Below, piece by piece: positions 24,750 to 34,125 of a DNA stretch of 64,000 nt (its first letter is position 1; each line of letters opens with the position of its first letter). Location: the NCBI GenBank assembly GCA_020860755.1, contig JAJBTQ010000004.1:30326-94325 (forward strand). The letters run 5' to 3'. This DNA comes from Lachnospiraceae bacterium (GTDB lineage: Bacteria > Bacillota > Clostridia > Lachnospirales > Lachnospiraceae). The notes beneath the pieces are model-generated. The model worked only from the letters and a program-made list of their open reading frames with translations. It was not told the origin of the DNA and searched no databases. Position numbers and translations under genes: made by a program.

Positions 24750-25702
24750 CAATCTTTTATCTTTCCTGTGCGCCGGATATTGCTCTCCACAAACCGGTTG
24801 TATCCAAGCCACTCCGTACTTCCTTCCGGAACCGCCGCAAGCGCCTCTTTCATCGTCTCGAGCTTTGCGTCTGCATTGTCTGCAAAGCTTAAGGCCACCG
24901 CCTCGATTAAGGCCGGCTTTTTCGGAGAGCCGTACTCCAGCTCTCCGTGGTGGGAAAGGATGCAGTGGATCAGCTCGGATGCCGTCTGCTCGGGGAACCC
25001 GGAGATCGCCTCGATGTGCCTCTCCACCTCCATGGCACCGATCACGATATGTCCCATGAGCTGACCGTCATCTGTATAGTCATTCTGCGGAAAATCAGAC
25101 AATTCTCTTAACTTTCCGATGTCATGAAACATGGCTGCCGCAAGCAGCAGATCCCGGTTTAACATCGGGTACTGCCTGCAGAAAAAATCGCAGGTCTGCG
25201 TCACGTTGAGTGTATGTTCCACGAGGCCTCCGACAAACCCGTGGTGAACCATCTTTGCCGCAGAATGCGACTGAAACCTCTTTGCAAACTCCTCGTCATC
25301 AAAAAAGGACTCCGCCAGCTGCTTAAGATGAGGGCTCTTGATCTGCCCGATGTAGGCGGTGAGCTGACCGTACATCTGCGGGATGTCCTTTTCGCTGACC
25401 GGGAGATAATCTGACGGGTTGACGCTGCCCTCCTCTACGCGCTTTACCCGCTTTACATTCATCTGAGGCTTCCCCTGAAAGCTTGTAATGTCTCCCATCA
25501 CATAGACATAATCAAGCGCGTCAAACTCCTCGATCCCGCCGGAGTTCACATCCCAGATCTTGGCATCCAGCATACCCGTCTTATCCTGAAGGATCAGGGA
25601 GTCGTAAGGTTTCCCCGCCTTTGTCAGACAAGTCTGTTTTTGTTTGCACAAATATACTTCGGATACGCGTTCGCCTTCCCGCAGGGTTTCAATATACTTC
25701 AT
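24749..25702 (-). CDS. yhaM: 3'-5' exoribonuclease YhaM family
   Basis: 317 residues with an N-terminal OB-fold (about 1-90; SLILQDKTGMLDAKIWD) for nucleic-acid binding and an HD phosphohydrolase domain (GFVGGLVEHTLNV, then FHDIGKL and HHGELEYG) carrying the metal ligands. This is the Firmicute YhaM arrangement: a minor Mn-dependent exoribonuclease. It has a strong promoter and is followed by the rRNA methyltransferase with a one-base overlap. The YhaO/YhaN homologues that neighbour yhaM in Bacillus are at 53-56 kb here. Confidence 0.93.
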   Translation of the reverse strand: MKYIETLREGERVSEVYLCKQKQTCLTKAGKPYDSLILQDKTGMLDAKIWDVNSGGIEEFDALDYVYVMGDITSFQGKPQMNVKRVKRVEEGSVNPSDYLPVSEKDIPQMYGQLTAYIGQIKSPHLKQLAESFFDDEEFAKRFQSHSAAKMVHHGFVGGLVEHTLNVTQTCDFFCRQYPMLNRDLLLAAAMFHDIGKLRELSDFPQNDYTDDGQLMGHIVIGAMEVERHIEAISGFPEQTASELIHCILSHHGELEYGSPKKPALIEAVALSFADNADAKLETMKEALAAVPEGSTEWLGYNRFVESNIRRTGKIKD

Positions 25703-25771
25703 ATGATCAACCTCGTTTAAATTGCAGTTTTTCCCTTTTTTACAAAGTATGGTTCCTTAGTATTATACTAT

Positions 25772-25800
25772 ATTATAGATTCAACAACACCGCCTTGCAA
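25772..25800 (-). promoter_or_regulatory. Promoter for yhaM-rlmD
   Basis: TTGCAA (25795-25800), 17 bases, TATAAT (25772-25777) on the minus strand. Confidence 0.78.
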
Positions 25801-25830
25801 CCGCAAAATATTCCTTTCTCTTCCATTTTA

Positions 25831-25839
25831 TGGTATACT
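25831..25839 (+). promoter_or_regulatory. Extended -10 promoter for mutS2
   Basis: TGGTATACT, 32 bases before the start codon; the -35 position (TTCCTT) is weak. It is divergent from yhaM. Confidence 0.55.
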
Positions 25840-25870
25840 TTAGAATAATTCTTTTTAAGGCAGCGATCCT

Positions 25871-28273
25871 ATGAATCAAAAAGTATTGCACGTATTGGAA
25901 TACGACAAGATCATCCGACTCCTGGTAAAACAGGCCGATTCCGAATCCGGCCGCAGGCTCTGTGAAGAGCTCAGGCCCATGTCGGATATGGGACAGATCA
26001 ACGAGGCGCTGGGAGAGACGGGTGATGCGCTGGCCCGCACCCTCCGGAGAGGAGATCTGTCGTTTGCCGGACTTTCGGATCCGGGAGAGTCGATGAAGCG
26101 CCTGGAGGTCGGTGGAGCTTTAAACGCCGATGAGCTGTTGGCGCTGCTAAGCCTTTTAGATGTGACAAAGCGCGCCAAGGCCTACTCCCGGGAGGCGCGT
26201 CCGGACGCAGTTCCCCGCGAGGAGAACGCAGTCGGTGCAGGTGATTCGTTAAGCGGCATGTTCGATGCGCTGGAGCCTTTAAGCCCGCTCGCGGAGGAGA
26301 TCCGCCGATGCATCCCTTCCCCGGATGAGATCAGCGAAGATGCCAGCCCGGAGCTTAAAAATATTCGACGGAAGATCCGGGGCACAGGCGATCGCATTCA
26401 CAATGCGCTAAACGGCATGCTGAACAATTCCGTGACCCGGTCGTATCTGCAGGACGCGGTGATCACAATGCGCAACGATCGCTATTGTCTTCCGGTTCGG
26501 GCAGAATACAAAGCGAAGGTGCCGGGGATGATCCACGATCAATCCTCCAGCGGCTCCACGCTTTTCATCGAGCCCATGGCTGTTGTAAACTTAAACAATG
26601 ACTTAAGGGAATTATTCTTGCAGGAACAGGCGGAGATCGACCGCATCCTGTCCGAGCTAAGCGGGCAGGCCGCGGAACACATCCCGGAAATTTCCGAAGA
26701 TTTTCATATCCTCGTGACTCTGGATTTTATCTTTGCGAAGGCAAAGCTTGCACGGATCCAGGATGCCATGCTTCCCGTTTTCAACACGGAAAGGCGGATC
26801 TGCATCCGAAAAGGGCGCCATCCTCTGCTGGATCCAAAGAAGGTCGTTCCGATCGATATCCGGCTGGGTGAGGACTTTTCCCTGTTGGTCATAACGGGCC
26901 CGAATACCGGGGGCAAGACTGTGACGCTTAAGACTGTCGGCCTGCTGACCCTGATGGGACAGGCGGGACTTTATATCCCGGCAGGAGACCACTCCGAACT
27001 GGCGGTATTTAAGCAGGTCTATGCAGATATCGGGGATGAGCAGAGCATTGAACAGAGCTTGAGCACGTTCTCGTCCCACATGACAAACATCGCATCCATC
27101 TTAAAAAGGGCCAACCGCGGCAGTCTCGTACTCTTTGACGAGCTCTGCGCCGGCACCGACCCGGATGAGGGCGCCGCCCTGGCAATCTCCATCCTGGAAC
27201 GGCTGCGCACAAGGGACATCCGGGCCATGTGTACGACCCACTACAGCGAGATAAAGCTCTATGCCCTGTCTACGGAAGGGGTAGAAAATGCCTGCTGCGA
27301 GTTTGATGTAGAGAATTTAAGTCCCACCTATAACCTGCTCATCGGTCTTCCCGGCAAGAGCAACGCCTTTTCCATCTCTCAGAAACTGGGATTGGACGCA
27401 AGACTGATCGACGATGCGCGTTCCCGCATCTCCGCCGAGACGGAGAGCTTTGAGGACGTCATCTCCAATCTGGAGGAGAGACGCCGCAAAGTAGAGCAGG
27501 ATCAGGCCGAGATCGGCCGCTTCAAAGCGGATCTCGAATCACAAAAGGAACAGCTTGATAAGCAGCAGGAGGACCTGGAGGAAACCAAAGCCCAGATCCT
27601 CAGGGAGGCAAACGAGGAAGCCGCCGGCATCTTAAAAAACGCAAAAGCCGTGGCGGATGAGGCGATCCGCAATTTCCATAAATTCGGGACCGCAAGCCCG
27701 GACGCCGCTGACATGGAACGCGAGCGCAACAAGGTTCGGGAAGAGATGACAAAGGCGCAGAATGCGTCTGCAGTCCCGAAAAAAGCCAGGAGAAATTCCC
27801 CGGCTCCCGAGAAGCTTCACTTAGGCGATCAGGTCCGGATCCTTGATATGAATCTCACGGGAACCGTTCACACCCTGCCGGATGCAAAGGGGAATCTGTA
27901 TGTCCAAGCCGGGATCATGCGATATAAGGTCAACATCCGGGATCTGGCCCTGATAGAAGAAAAGGAGACGTTACCTACTGCCACGCATGCAACCGGCGCA
28001 GGCAGTCTGAAACAGTCCAAGTCGCGCTCAATCTCTCCGGAGATCAATCTCATCGGGATGACAGTCGATGAAGCGCTTATGACGCTGGACAAATATCTGG
28101 ACGACGCGTATCTCGCCCACTTAAAAAGTGTCCGCATCGTACACGGAAAGGGGACCGGGGCGCTTCGAAACGCTGTACAGAACCGTCTCCGTCAGCTAAA
28201 CTACATTGAAGATTTCCACCTCGGCGAATTCGGCGAAGGTGACACCGGCGTGACAATCGCGACGTTTTGCTAG
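25871..28273 (+). CDS. mutS2: MutS2 family ATPase/endonuclease
   Basis: 800 residues in the standard MutS2 order: MutS core and lever helices, ATPase domain with Walker A GPNTGGKTVTLKT (about 346-358) and DELCAGTDPDEGAALA, a long coiled coil (about 520-620, rich in Glu/Gln/Lys), a KOW-like region, and a C-terminal Smr nuclease domain with HGKGTGALR. Known roles are suppression of recombination or splitting of collided ribosomes (RqcU in Bacillus). The two-component genes follow within 40 bases on the same strand. Confidence 0.96.
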   Translation: MNQKVLHVLEYDKIIRLLVKQADSESGRRLCEELRPMSDMGQINEALGETGDALARTLRRGDLSFAGLSDPGESMKRLEVGGALNADELLALLSLLDVTKRAKAYSREARPDAVPREENAVGAGDSLSGMFDALEPLSPLAEEIRRCIPSPDEISEDASPELKNIRRKIRGTGDRIHNALNGMLNNSVTRSYLQDAVITMRNDRYCLPVRAEYKAKVPGMIHDQSSSGSTLFIEPMAVVNLNNDLRELFLQEQAEIDRILSELSGQAAEHIPEISEDFHILVTLDFIFAKAKLARIQDAMLPVFNTERRICIRKGRHPLLDPKKVVPIDIRLGEDFSLLVITGPNTGGKTVTLKTVGLLTLMGQAGLYIPAGDHSELAVFKQVYADIGDEQSIEQSLSTFSSHMTNIASILKRANRGSLVLFDELCAGTDPDEGAALAISILERLRTRDIRAMCTTHYSEIKLYALSTEGVENACCEFDVENLSPTYNLLIGLPGKSNAFSISQKLGLDARLIDDARSRISAETESFEDVISNLEERRRKVEQDQAEIGRFKADLESQKEQLDKQQEDLEETKAQILREANEEAAGILKNAKAVADEAIRNFHKFGTASPDAADMERERNKVREEMTKAQNASAVPKKARRNSPAPEKLHLGDQVRILDMNLTGTVHTLPDAKGNLYVQAGIMRYKVNIRDLALIEEKETLPTATHATGAGSLKQSKSRSISPEINLIGMTVDEALMTLDKYLDDAYLAHLKSVRIVHGKGTGALRNAVQNRLRQLNYIEDFHLGEFGEGDTGVTIATFC

Positions 28274-28309
28274 CGCTTCGGTCACAGCTTTTACTTAGGA
28301 GGATCACAT

Positions 28310-29008
28310 ATGGGAGTCAAACAGAAAATTTTGATCGTTGATGATGATGCAAATATCGCGGAACTGATCTCGATGTATCTTGCAAAGGAGTGCTATGACA
28401 CCCGCATTGTCGGGGATGGGGAATCCGCTCTCACGGAGTTTGAAGAATATCATCCGGATCTTGTCCTTTTGGACCTGATGCTTCCGGGGATCGACGGCTA
28501 TCAGGTATGCCGGCAGATCCGCACTCACTCCAATACTCCCATCATCATGCTGTCCGCAAAGGGAGAAGTTTTTGACAAGGTGCTGGGCTTAGAGCTCGGT
28601 GCAGATGACTACATTATGAAACCGTTTGATTCCAAGGAAATGGTGGCCCGTGTCAAGGCGGTGCTCCGCCGGTTCCAGACGAGCACGACGGAGAGTGACG
28701 AAAACGAGATCAAATGTGTCGAATATCCGGATTTGGTCATCAACCTGACAAACTACTCCGTACTCTACAAAAACGAGGTCATCGATATGCCGCCGAAAGA
28801 ACTGGAGCTTTTGTATTTTCTCGCTTCCTTCCCCAATCAGGTGTTCACACGGGAACAACTTCTCGACAATATTTGGGGATATGAGTACCTGGGTGATACC
28901 CGGACCGTCGACGTACATGTAAAGCGTCTCCGCGAGAAGATCAAGGATCACGAGAGCTGGAGCGTTGCCACCGTATGGGGGATCGGATACAAATTTGAAA
29001 CCAAATGA
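28310..29008 (+). CDS. OmpR-family response regulator
   Basis: 232 residues with a complete receiver domain (acidic cluster DDD at 11-13, phosphorylation site Asp55 in LVLLDLMLPG, Lys in LSAKGE) and a C-terminal winged helix (PKELELLYFLASFPNQVFTR, ending GIGYKFE). AGGAGG precedes the ATG. The histidine-kinase gene starts 12 bases later, so this is a cognate pair. The regulated genes are not apparent. Confidence 0.95.
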   Translation: MGVKQKILIVDDDANIAELISMYLAKECYDTRIVGDGESALTEFEEYHPDLVLLDLMLPGIDGYQVCRQIRTHSNTPIIMLSAKGEVFDKVLGLELGADDYIMKPFDSKEMVARVKAVLRRFQTSTTESDENEIKCVEYPDLVINLTNYSVLYKNEVIDMPPKELELLYFLASFPNQVFTREQLLDNIWGYEYLGDTRTVDVHVKRLREKIKDHESWSVATVWGIGYKFETK

Positions 29009-29020
29009 TCGGAGGTTGCC

Positions 29021-29920
29021 ATGAATTATCTCGTATGTGTTATTCTGTGCATTGTTATACTGGTGATCCTGCTGGTCTGCATCTTTACCGTTTGGCGTCC
29101 CTTACGGCGCATGACCAGGGAGGCGAAACGCTATGCAGAGGGGGATTACCGAACGCCTCTGGAGCCGCGGCCGGTGGGCAGTCTCGGCTTCGTTACCGAT
29201 GTCATGAACTACATGGCGGGCGAACTGAATTCTCTGGAGGATGATCAGCGCAAATTCATCTCAAATATTTCCCATGATTTCCGCTCTCCTCTGACCTCCA
29301 TAAAGGGTTATGCCGAAGCCATAGCAGACGGGACGATCCCGGAGGAAATGCAGGAGAAATACTTAAACGTGATCGTCTCCGAAACCGAACGTCTCGAGAT
29401 GCTGACCGAGAGCATTCTGGAGTTGAACAAGTTAAGCGACAAAGGCACCTACTTAAACATCAGCACGTTCGACCTGAATGAGAAGATCCGTCAGACGCTT
29501 CTGACCTTCGAGGGAAGAGCCAAAGAAAAAAATCTGACCTTCGATCTCTCCCTTACTAAACAGCCGCTGTATGTACGGGCCGATCCCGGCAAGATCGATC
29601 AAGTGCTGCATAATCTGATCGACAATGCGATAAAATTCAGCAATGACGATGCCGCGGTCACCATTGAGACGAGTTCACAAAACGGCAAAGCCTTTACTTC
29701 CGTCAAGGATTACGGAATCGGTATCCCGAAGGAAAGCCTGAATAAGATATGGGAACGATTCTACAAGACCGATCTCTCCCGCGGAAAGGACAAGACGGGC
29801 ACCGGTCTGGGGCTGGCCATTGTCAAAGAGATCATTTCCGCTCATCACGAAAACATCAATGTGATCAGCACGGAGGGCGTCGGATCAGAGTTTATTTTTT
29901 CGCTTTCCGAAGCGACATAA
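29021..29920 (+). CDS. Histidine kinase with a single membrane helix and no sensor domain
   Basis: 299 residues. One hydrophobic helix (about 3-24) leads straight into a HAMP-like linker (WRPLRRMTREAKRYAEGDYR). The dimerisation domain has the phospho-accepting His85 (SNISHDFRSPLTSIKG). The ATPase domain has the N-box HNLIDNAIKFS, G1 DYGIGIP and G2 GTGLGLAIVKE. Usual partners of OmpR regulators have two helices around an extracellular sensor; here that part is missing, though GGAGG before the ATG supports the start. It may sense the membrane or an intracellular signal, or depend on a partner. Confidence 0.92.
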   Translation: MNYLVCVILCIVILVILLVCIFTVWRPLRRMTREAKRYAEGDYRTPLEPRPVGSLGFVTDVMNYMAGELNSLEDDQRKFISNISHDFRSPLTSIKGYAEAIADGTIPEEMQEKYLNVIVSETERLEMLTESILELNKLSDKGTYLNISTFDLNEKIRQTLLTFEGRAKEKNLTFDLSLTKQPLYVRADPGKIDQVLHNLIDNAIKFSNDDAAVTIETSSQNGKAFTSVKDYGIGIPKESLNKIWERFYKTDLSRGKDKTGTGLGLAIVKEIISAHHENINVISTEGVGSEFIFSLSEAT

Positions 29921-29950
29921 CAAAGACCTGCGGAAACGCAGAATAATAAG

Positions 29951-29983
29951 AAAAACGGCCGTATCCGGGATACGGCCGTTTTT
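29951..29983. terminator. Bidirectional terminator, kinase versus rplQ
   Basis: A perfect 15-base-pair stem (29951-29965 with 29969-29983) with a three-base loop, A5 and T5 at the ends. It can end both the mutS2/two-component transcript and the ribosomal alpha operon. The 164 bases from there to rplQ are AT-rich with nothing firmly recognised. Confidence 0.93.
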
Positions 29984-30147
29984 CCCTTTACACTTTTTCA
30001 AGCATAAATTAGGAGTTTGGTTTTTTATGAAGGTTTGGTATTATAAAAGGAACGATTTAACCAGTGGTCAAATCATATGCTTATTATAAGCCGCCTTTCT
30101 CCAAAACTCCAATAGAATATTTCGCTTATATAATAACAAAAACTTAT

Positions 30148-30675
30148 TTATACTAATTCTAAGACCACCATCATTGCCGCATCCCCTTTGCGCGGTCCAA
30201 TTTTGACGATCCGTGTATACCCTCCGTTGCGGGTCTTATATTTCGGAGCGATCTCGGTAAAAAGCTTATCCACAAGATCCACATCTGTGCGGTCTTTTTT
30301 CTTCTTCTCGTTGACTTCGGTGACAGGATACAGCACCTTCAACATCTGTCTGCGTGCATGCAGACGGGAGGGAAGATCCTTTTTTATCGTCTTGTCCACC
30401 TCATCATAGAGCGTTTTCTTTTTGCCGTCCACGATCTCATGCATTTTCTGGCCATCCGCATTTTTACGGGGAACTTTCGCCTTTACCGTGACTTCCTCGT
30501 AATTGTCCGCCTCCCGCACAGCAAGTGCGATCAACTTCTCCGCATCCCTGCGGACTTCCTTCGCTTTGGCCTCTGTGGTGATGATCCTTCCATTATACAA
30601 AAGTGCCGTGATCTGGTTTCGGATCAGGGCCTTTCTCTGGTCCGACGGCCTGCCTAATTTACGATACTTCGCCAT
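30148..30675 (-). CDS. rplQ: 50S ribosomal protein L17, long form
   Basis: Last gene of the alpha operon; L17 sits near the exit-tunnel opening. The N-terminal core ([18 protein letters not shown]) and C-terminal core ([19 protein letters not shown]) match the family. The protein is 175 residues against about 115-130 in most bacteria because of a lysine-rich insertion between about residues 58 and 115. It starts 15 bases after rpoA. Confidence 0.95.
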   Translation of the reverse strand: MAKYRKLGRPSDQRKALIRNQITALLYNGRIITTEAKAKEVRRDAEKLIALAVREADNYEEVTVKAKVPRKNADGQKMHEIVDGKKKTLYDEVDKTIKKDLPSRLHARRQMLKVLYPVTEVNEKKKKDRTDVDLVDKLFTEIAPKYKTRNGGYTRIVKIGPRKGDAAMMVVLELV

Positions 30676-30690
30676 TTTATAATCCTCCTC

Positions 30691-31650
30691 TTACTCCTCG
30701 CCCTGATTGAGCTGCAATCCCAGCTCTTTCAACTTCGCAAGGACTTCCTCCAGAGATTTGCGTCCCAGGTTCCGAACCTTCATCATGTCCTCCGGCGTCC
30801 GGTTCGTCAGCTCTTCCACGGTATTGATTCCCGCTCGCTTCAAGCAGTTATACGAACGCACAGACAGTTCCAGTTCGTCGATATTCATCTCCAGAACCTT
30901 CCCCTTCGCATTGTCTTCCTTCTCAATCATGACTTCCGCCGTCTTGGCGTTCTCAGACAGATCGATGAACAGGCTTAAATGCTCACTTAAAACCTTTGCG
31001 GCAAGGCTTACTGCCTCGTCGGCTTCCAAGGTTCCATTGGTATAGACATCCAGTGCGAGTTTGTCATAATCTGTGATCTGACCCACACGGGTATTCTCCA
31101 CCGAAAGATTTACCCGTTCTACCGGTGTGTAGATAGAATCAATGGCGATAACGCCGATCGGTGTGTCCTCTGTCTTGTTTTTTTCGGCGCTGACATAGCC
31201 GCGTCCTTTGGAGATCGTAAGTTCCATATACAGTCTGGAGTCCGTCCCGCCGTTTAAATGGGCGATCACAAGCTCAGGGTTCATGATCTCAATATCGGAA
31301 TCTACCTGAATATTCTCGGCAGTCACGACTCCTTCGCCTTCGAATTCGATATACGCAACCTTCGGCTCATTCGTCTGGCTGGAATTCTTCAATGCCAGAT
31401 TCTTAATGTTCATGATGATCTCTGTCACATCCTCCTTGACTCCCGGGATGGAACTGAACTCGTGCAGGACACCGTCAATCTTAACCTGGCTGACTGCCGC
31501 ACCCGGCAGGGAGGAAAGCATGATCCTGCGCAGGGAATTGCCAAGCGTAGTGCCATAGCCTCTTTCGAGCGGTTCAACGACAAATCTGCCATATCTCTTA
31601 TCATCTGAAATTTCTGCAATCTCAATTTTAGGTTTTTCGAAATCGAGCAC
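30691..31650 (-). CDS. rpoA: DNA-directed RNA polymerase subunit alpha
   Basis: 319 residues: N-terminal assembly domain (1 to about 230, with [13 protein letters not shown] and KGRGYV) and the C-terminal domain that contacts UP elements and activators (about 245-310, with [19 protein letters not shown] and [10 protein letters not shown]). Lies between rpsD and rplQ as in other Firmicutes. Confidence 0.98.
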   Translation of the reverse strand: MLDFEKPKIEIAEISDDKRYGRFVVEPLERGYGTTLGNSLRRIMLSSLPGAAVSQVKIDGVLHEFSSIPGVKEDVTEIIMNIKNLALKNSSQTNEPKVAYIEFEGEGVVTAENIQVDSDIEIMNPELVIAHLNGGTDSRLYMELTISKGRGYVSAEKNKTEDTPIGVIAIDSIYTPVERVNLSVENTRVGQITDYDKLALDVYTNGTLEADEAVSLAAKVLSEHLSLFIDLSENAKTAEVMIEKEDNAKGKVLEMNIDELELSVRSYNCLKRAGINTVEELTNRTPEDMMKVRNLGRKSLEEVLAKLKELGLQLNQGEE

Positions 31651-31690
31651 TGCGTTGTCCTCCTTTTTTAGTTGTTGTGTGCCGCGTTAA

Positions 31691-32284
31691 TTATTTGGAA
31701 TACAACTCGACGATCAGCATCTCGTCCACCGGGACATCGATCATCTCTCTGGTCGGGAATTCATTCACGCTGCCGCTTAAGGTTTCCGGATCCGCAGTAA
31801 GCCACTCGGGCACCAGACGGCCCGCAGTTGCCTCGAGAATATCCTTGTATCTCTGGGAACTCTTGGACTTCTCCCGGATCTCAATGCTGTCTCCCGCTTT
31901 TACTAAATAGGAAGGAATATTAACGCATTTTCCGTTTACCAGTACATGCTTGTGATCAACGATCTGTCTGGCCTCTCTTCTGGTCCTGGCAAAGCCAAGA
32001 CGAAAGATCACATTGTCCAGCCTGCACTCAAGCATCCTCATCAGGTTCTCGCCGGTCATGCCCTTCATCTGATCCGCCTTTTCATAGTAGTTGTGGAAAG
32101 GTTTCTCAAGAACACCGTAGATGAACTTCGCTTTCTGCTTCTCCCGCAGCTGAAGCCCATACTCGGAGACCTTCCGATTCGATCTCTTTAACTGCCGTTT
32201 CGATTTCTTGTCTATTCCTAAATAGGTTGGTTCTAAACCAAGTGATCTGCACCGTTTTAAAACAGGTACTCTGTTTACTGCCAT
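31691..32284 (-). CDS. rpsD: 30S ribosomal protein S4
   Basis: 197 residues with the S4 RNA-binding domain ([20 protein letters not shown], about 86-105). It binds 16S rRNA early in assembly. The N-terminus lacks the zinc cysteines found in some S4 forms. It is placed between rpsK and rpoA in the alpha operon, rather than standing alone as in Bacillus. Confidence 0.97.
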   Translation of the reverse strand: MAVNRVPVLKRCRSLGLEPTYLGIDKKSKRQLKRSNRKVSEYGLQLREKQKAKFIYGVLEKPFHNYYEKADQMKGMTGENLMRMLECRLDNVIFRLGFARTRREARQIVDHKHVLVNGKCVNIPSYLVKAGDSIEIREKSKSSQRYKDILEATAGRLVPEWLTADPETLSGSVNEFPTREMIDVPVDEMLIVELYSK

Positions 32285-32302
32285 TTTCGATTAACCTCCT
32301 GA

Positions 32303-32698
32303 TCAGACTCTTCTGCGTTTGGGCGGCCGGCAACCGTTGTGCGGTACCGGTGTCACATCGGAAATACTCACTACCTCAAGACCTGCCGCGGAGAGCGCGC
32401 GGATCGCTGCCTCTCTGCCGGAACCCGGCCCTTTCACAAAAACGTCTACCTTCTTCAGACCATGAACCAGTGCTGCCTTTGTCGCGGCCTCCGCTGCCAT
32501 CTGAGCGGCATAAGGAGTCGATTTTCTGGAACCGCGAAAGCCAAGGCTGCCGGCGCTGGACCAAGACAGAGCATTGCCCTCGGGGTCAGTCAGCGTAACG
32601 ATCGTATTGTTAAAAGAAGCCTTGATGTGTGCCTGTCCATGCTCAATATTCTTCTTTACACGCTTTTTCGTTGTTTTTTTTGCGACTTTTTTAGCCAT
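32303..32698 (-). CDS. rpsK: 30S ribosomal protein S11
   Basis: 131 residues with a lysine-rich start ([17 protein letters not shown]), core [35 protein letters not shown] and the basic C-terminus [12 protein letters not shown]. Part of the 30S platform. It lies between rpsM and rpsD. Confidence 0.98.
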   Translation of the reverse strand: MAKKVAKKTTKKRVKKNIEHGQAHIKASFNNTIVTLTDPEGNALSWSSAGSLGFRGSRKSTPYAAQMAAEAATKAALVHGLKKVDVFVKGPGSGREAAIRALSAAGLEVVSISDVTPVPHNGCRPPKRRRV

Positions 32699-32723
32699 AA
32701 TAAAACGAACCTACTTTCTGATG

Positions 32724-33095
32724 TTATTTTTTCTTGTTTGCTACTGTCTTCCTCGGTCCCTTTCTGGTCCTCGCGTTGGTCTTGGTCTTCTGACCACGGA
32801 CCGGGAGCCCCTTCCGGTGACGGATCCCGCGATAACAGCCGATCTCCTGAAGCCTCTTGATGTTCATTGCAACATCCCTGCGGAGCTCACCTTCCACGAT
32901 GACCCCTTCGCTCTCGATCGCCTGACTGATGGCCCTGACCTCGTCGTCAGTCAGATCCTTCACCCGTGTATACGGACTCACTTTCGCGACAGTAAGCAGT
33001 TTTCTAGACGTGGACACACCGATTCCGTAAATATACGTCAAACCGATCTCTACACGCTTCTCTCTAGGTAAATCTACACCTGCAATACGAGCCAT
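32724..33095 (-). CDS. rpsM: 30S ribosomal protein S13
   Basis: 123 residues, starting [17 protein letters not shown] and with the basic tail [16 protein letters not shown]. It contacts the 50S subunit and P-site tRNA. The gene is separated from rpmJ by an unusually long 244-base gap. Confidence 0.98.
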   Translation of the reverse strand: MARIAGVDLPREKRVEIGLTYIYGIGVSTSRKLLTVAKVSPYTRVKDLTDDEVRAISQAIESEGVIVEGELRRDVAMNIKRLQEIGCYRGIRHRKGLPVRGQKTKTNARTRKGPRKTVANKKK

Positions 33096-33339
33096 GTGCG
33101 TTTACACCTCCATACTGAATTTCTCTGCCTAAAAGTTTCACTCACAGCGCTTTTACTCTTCCCGTGAACAATGGGGTTAGAGGGAACACCCATTGCAGCC
33201 GCACACGACAAAAGTCTCAGGCTCACTGCTGCCCTTCTGATTCAAACAGATCCTGTTCCAATTCGGTGCTCTGTGGCAGAGTCATCCGGGGAGGAACGGA
33301 TTATGTCTCCGACCTGTTCTATCATCTATCGTTAGACAA
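33096..33339 (-). other. Long rpmJ-rpsM spacer with hairpin, possible leader
   Basis: Neighbouring ribosomal genes are mostly 10-30 bases apart, so 244 bases is notable. The spacer has a hairpin pairing 33169-33175 (CAATGGG) with 33189-33195 (CCCATTG), and a 27-codon reading frame at 33242-33325 with no ribosome binding site. It may be a translational leader for rpsM-rpsK-rpsD; no known RNA family was recognised. Confidence 0.35.
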
Positions 33340-33453
33340 TCAACCCTGTCTCTGTTTGTGTTTCGGATTCTCGCAAATGATCATGACACGTCCTTTTCTC
33401 TTGATTACCTTGCACTTTTCGCACATCGGTTTCACGGATGCTCTCACTTTCAT
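33340..33453 (-). CDS. rpmJ: 50S ribosomal protein L36
   Basis: A 37-residue protein, [20 protein letters not shown] and on, with zinc ligands Cys11, Cys14, Cys27 and His32, so the zinc-binding form. A GGAGG site precedes the ATG at 33453. It is first after the internal promoter at 33565-33593. Confidence 0.95.
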   Translation of the reverse strand: MKVRASVKPMCEKCKVIKRKGRVMIICENPKHKQRQG

Positions 33454-33564
33454 AGCAATTCCTCCTTTCCCTTTCATATCATATCTATATAAAGCTTTTT
33501 GCCTCTTTTGAACCATTTCGAAAAATACGCGCAGTATTCCCCGGGTTCAGGGGCGCCAAAAAGT

Positions 33565-33593
33565 ATTATACCATGCGGATTTTGTCATTGCAA
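33565..33593 (-). promoter_or_regulatory. Internal promoter for rpmJ and the alpha operon
   Basis: TTGCAA (33588-33593), 17 bases ending in TGG, TATAAT (33565-33570) on the minus strand, in the 163-base gap after infA. It gives the alpha genes, including rpoA, transcription independent of the S10-spc promoter. Confidence 0.82.
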
Positions 33594-33616
33594 TCACTTT
33601 TTATGGCGCGTTTTGG

Positions 33617-33835
33617 CTATTTATCGCGCCAAATGATCCTGCCTTTCGTCAGATCATACGGGGATATTTCGAGTGTCACTTTGTCGCCCGGAAGGATCCG
33701 GATGTAGTTCATGCGAAGCTTCCCGCTGATGGTCGCCATGATCTGATGCCCGTTTTCCAATTCTACTTTGAAGAAAGTATTGGGAAGCTTTTCGAGAACC
33801 ACGCCCTCCACTTCGATCATGTCTGCTTTTGACAT
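33617..33835 (-). CDS. infA: Translation initiation factor IF-1
   Basis: 72 residues of a single S1/OB-fold domain, with [36 protein letters not shown] and the basic end GRIIWRDK. It binds the 30S A site during initiation. Its ATG overlaps the stop codon of the KOW gene by one base (TAATG). Confidence 0.98.
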   Translation of the reverse strand: MSKADMIEVEGVVLEKLPNTFFKVELENGHQIMATISGKLRMNYIRILPGDKVTLEISPYDLTKGRIIWRDK

Positions 33836-34125
33836 TACTCTTCCTCCTGTTTTTTGATGGCCAGATTGTACAGTTTCAGTGCCCGCTTAATCTCTGTATC
33901 CGAGGGCGGATCCCAGGAAGTAAAAACCTCAAGGATATGTGCCGGGATCCGGTTTATGATCTGGACATGCTTTCGGTTTTTCTTCTTCGGTGCCTCGGCA
34001 GTGCGGGAAATCCCATCTGCCAGATATAGATATTCCGGCTCTTCATACACGACTACATAATGCTTTCCTTTGTCGTGTCCCGCCTTCGATCGGGCGAAAC
34101 TGATCTGCATTTTTGCCTCTGTCAT
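33835..34125 (-). CDS. KOW-domain RNA-binding protein
   Basis: A 96-residue protein with an N-terminal KOW-like segment ([20 protein letters not shown], about 10-29) and a charged C-terminal half. Small L14e/L27e-like KOW proteins at exactly this place, between map and infA, are common in Clostridia; their function is not established, though ribosome or RNA binding is likely. Its start overlaps the map stop (ATGA) and its stop overlaps the infA start (TAATG), so translation of the three is coupled. Confidence 0.88.
   Translation of the reverse strand: MTEAKMQISFARSKAGHDKGKHYVVVYEEPEYLYLADGISRTAEAPKKKNRKHVQIINRIPAHILEVFTSWDPPSDTEIKRALKLYNLAIKKQEEE

Noticed and set aside
30027-30089. 20-codon open frame (MKVWYYKRNDLTSGQIICLL) after the two-component operon
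   Set aside because: It has an AGGAG-like site, but lies in AT-rich sequence after a strong terminator with no promoter recognised, so there is too little support for a gene.
33242-33325. 27-codon open frame in the rpmJ-rpsM gap as a gene
   Set aside because: No ribosome binding site and no recognisable product; kept only as a property of the spacer.
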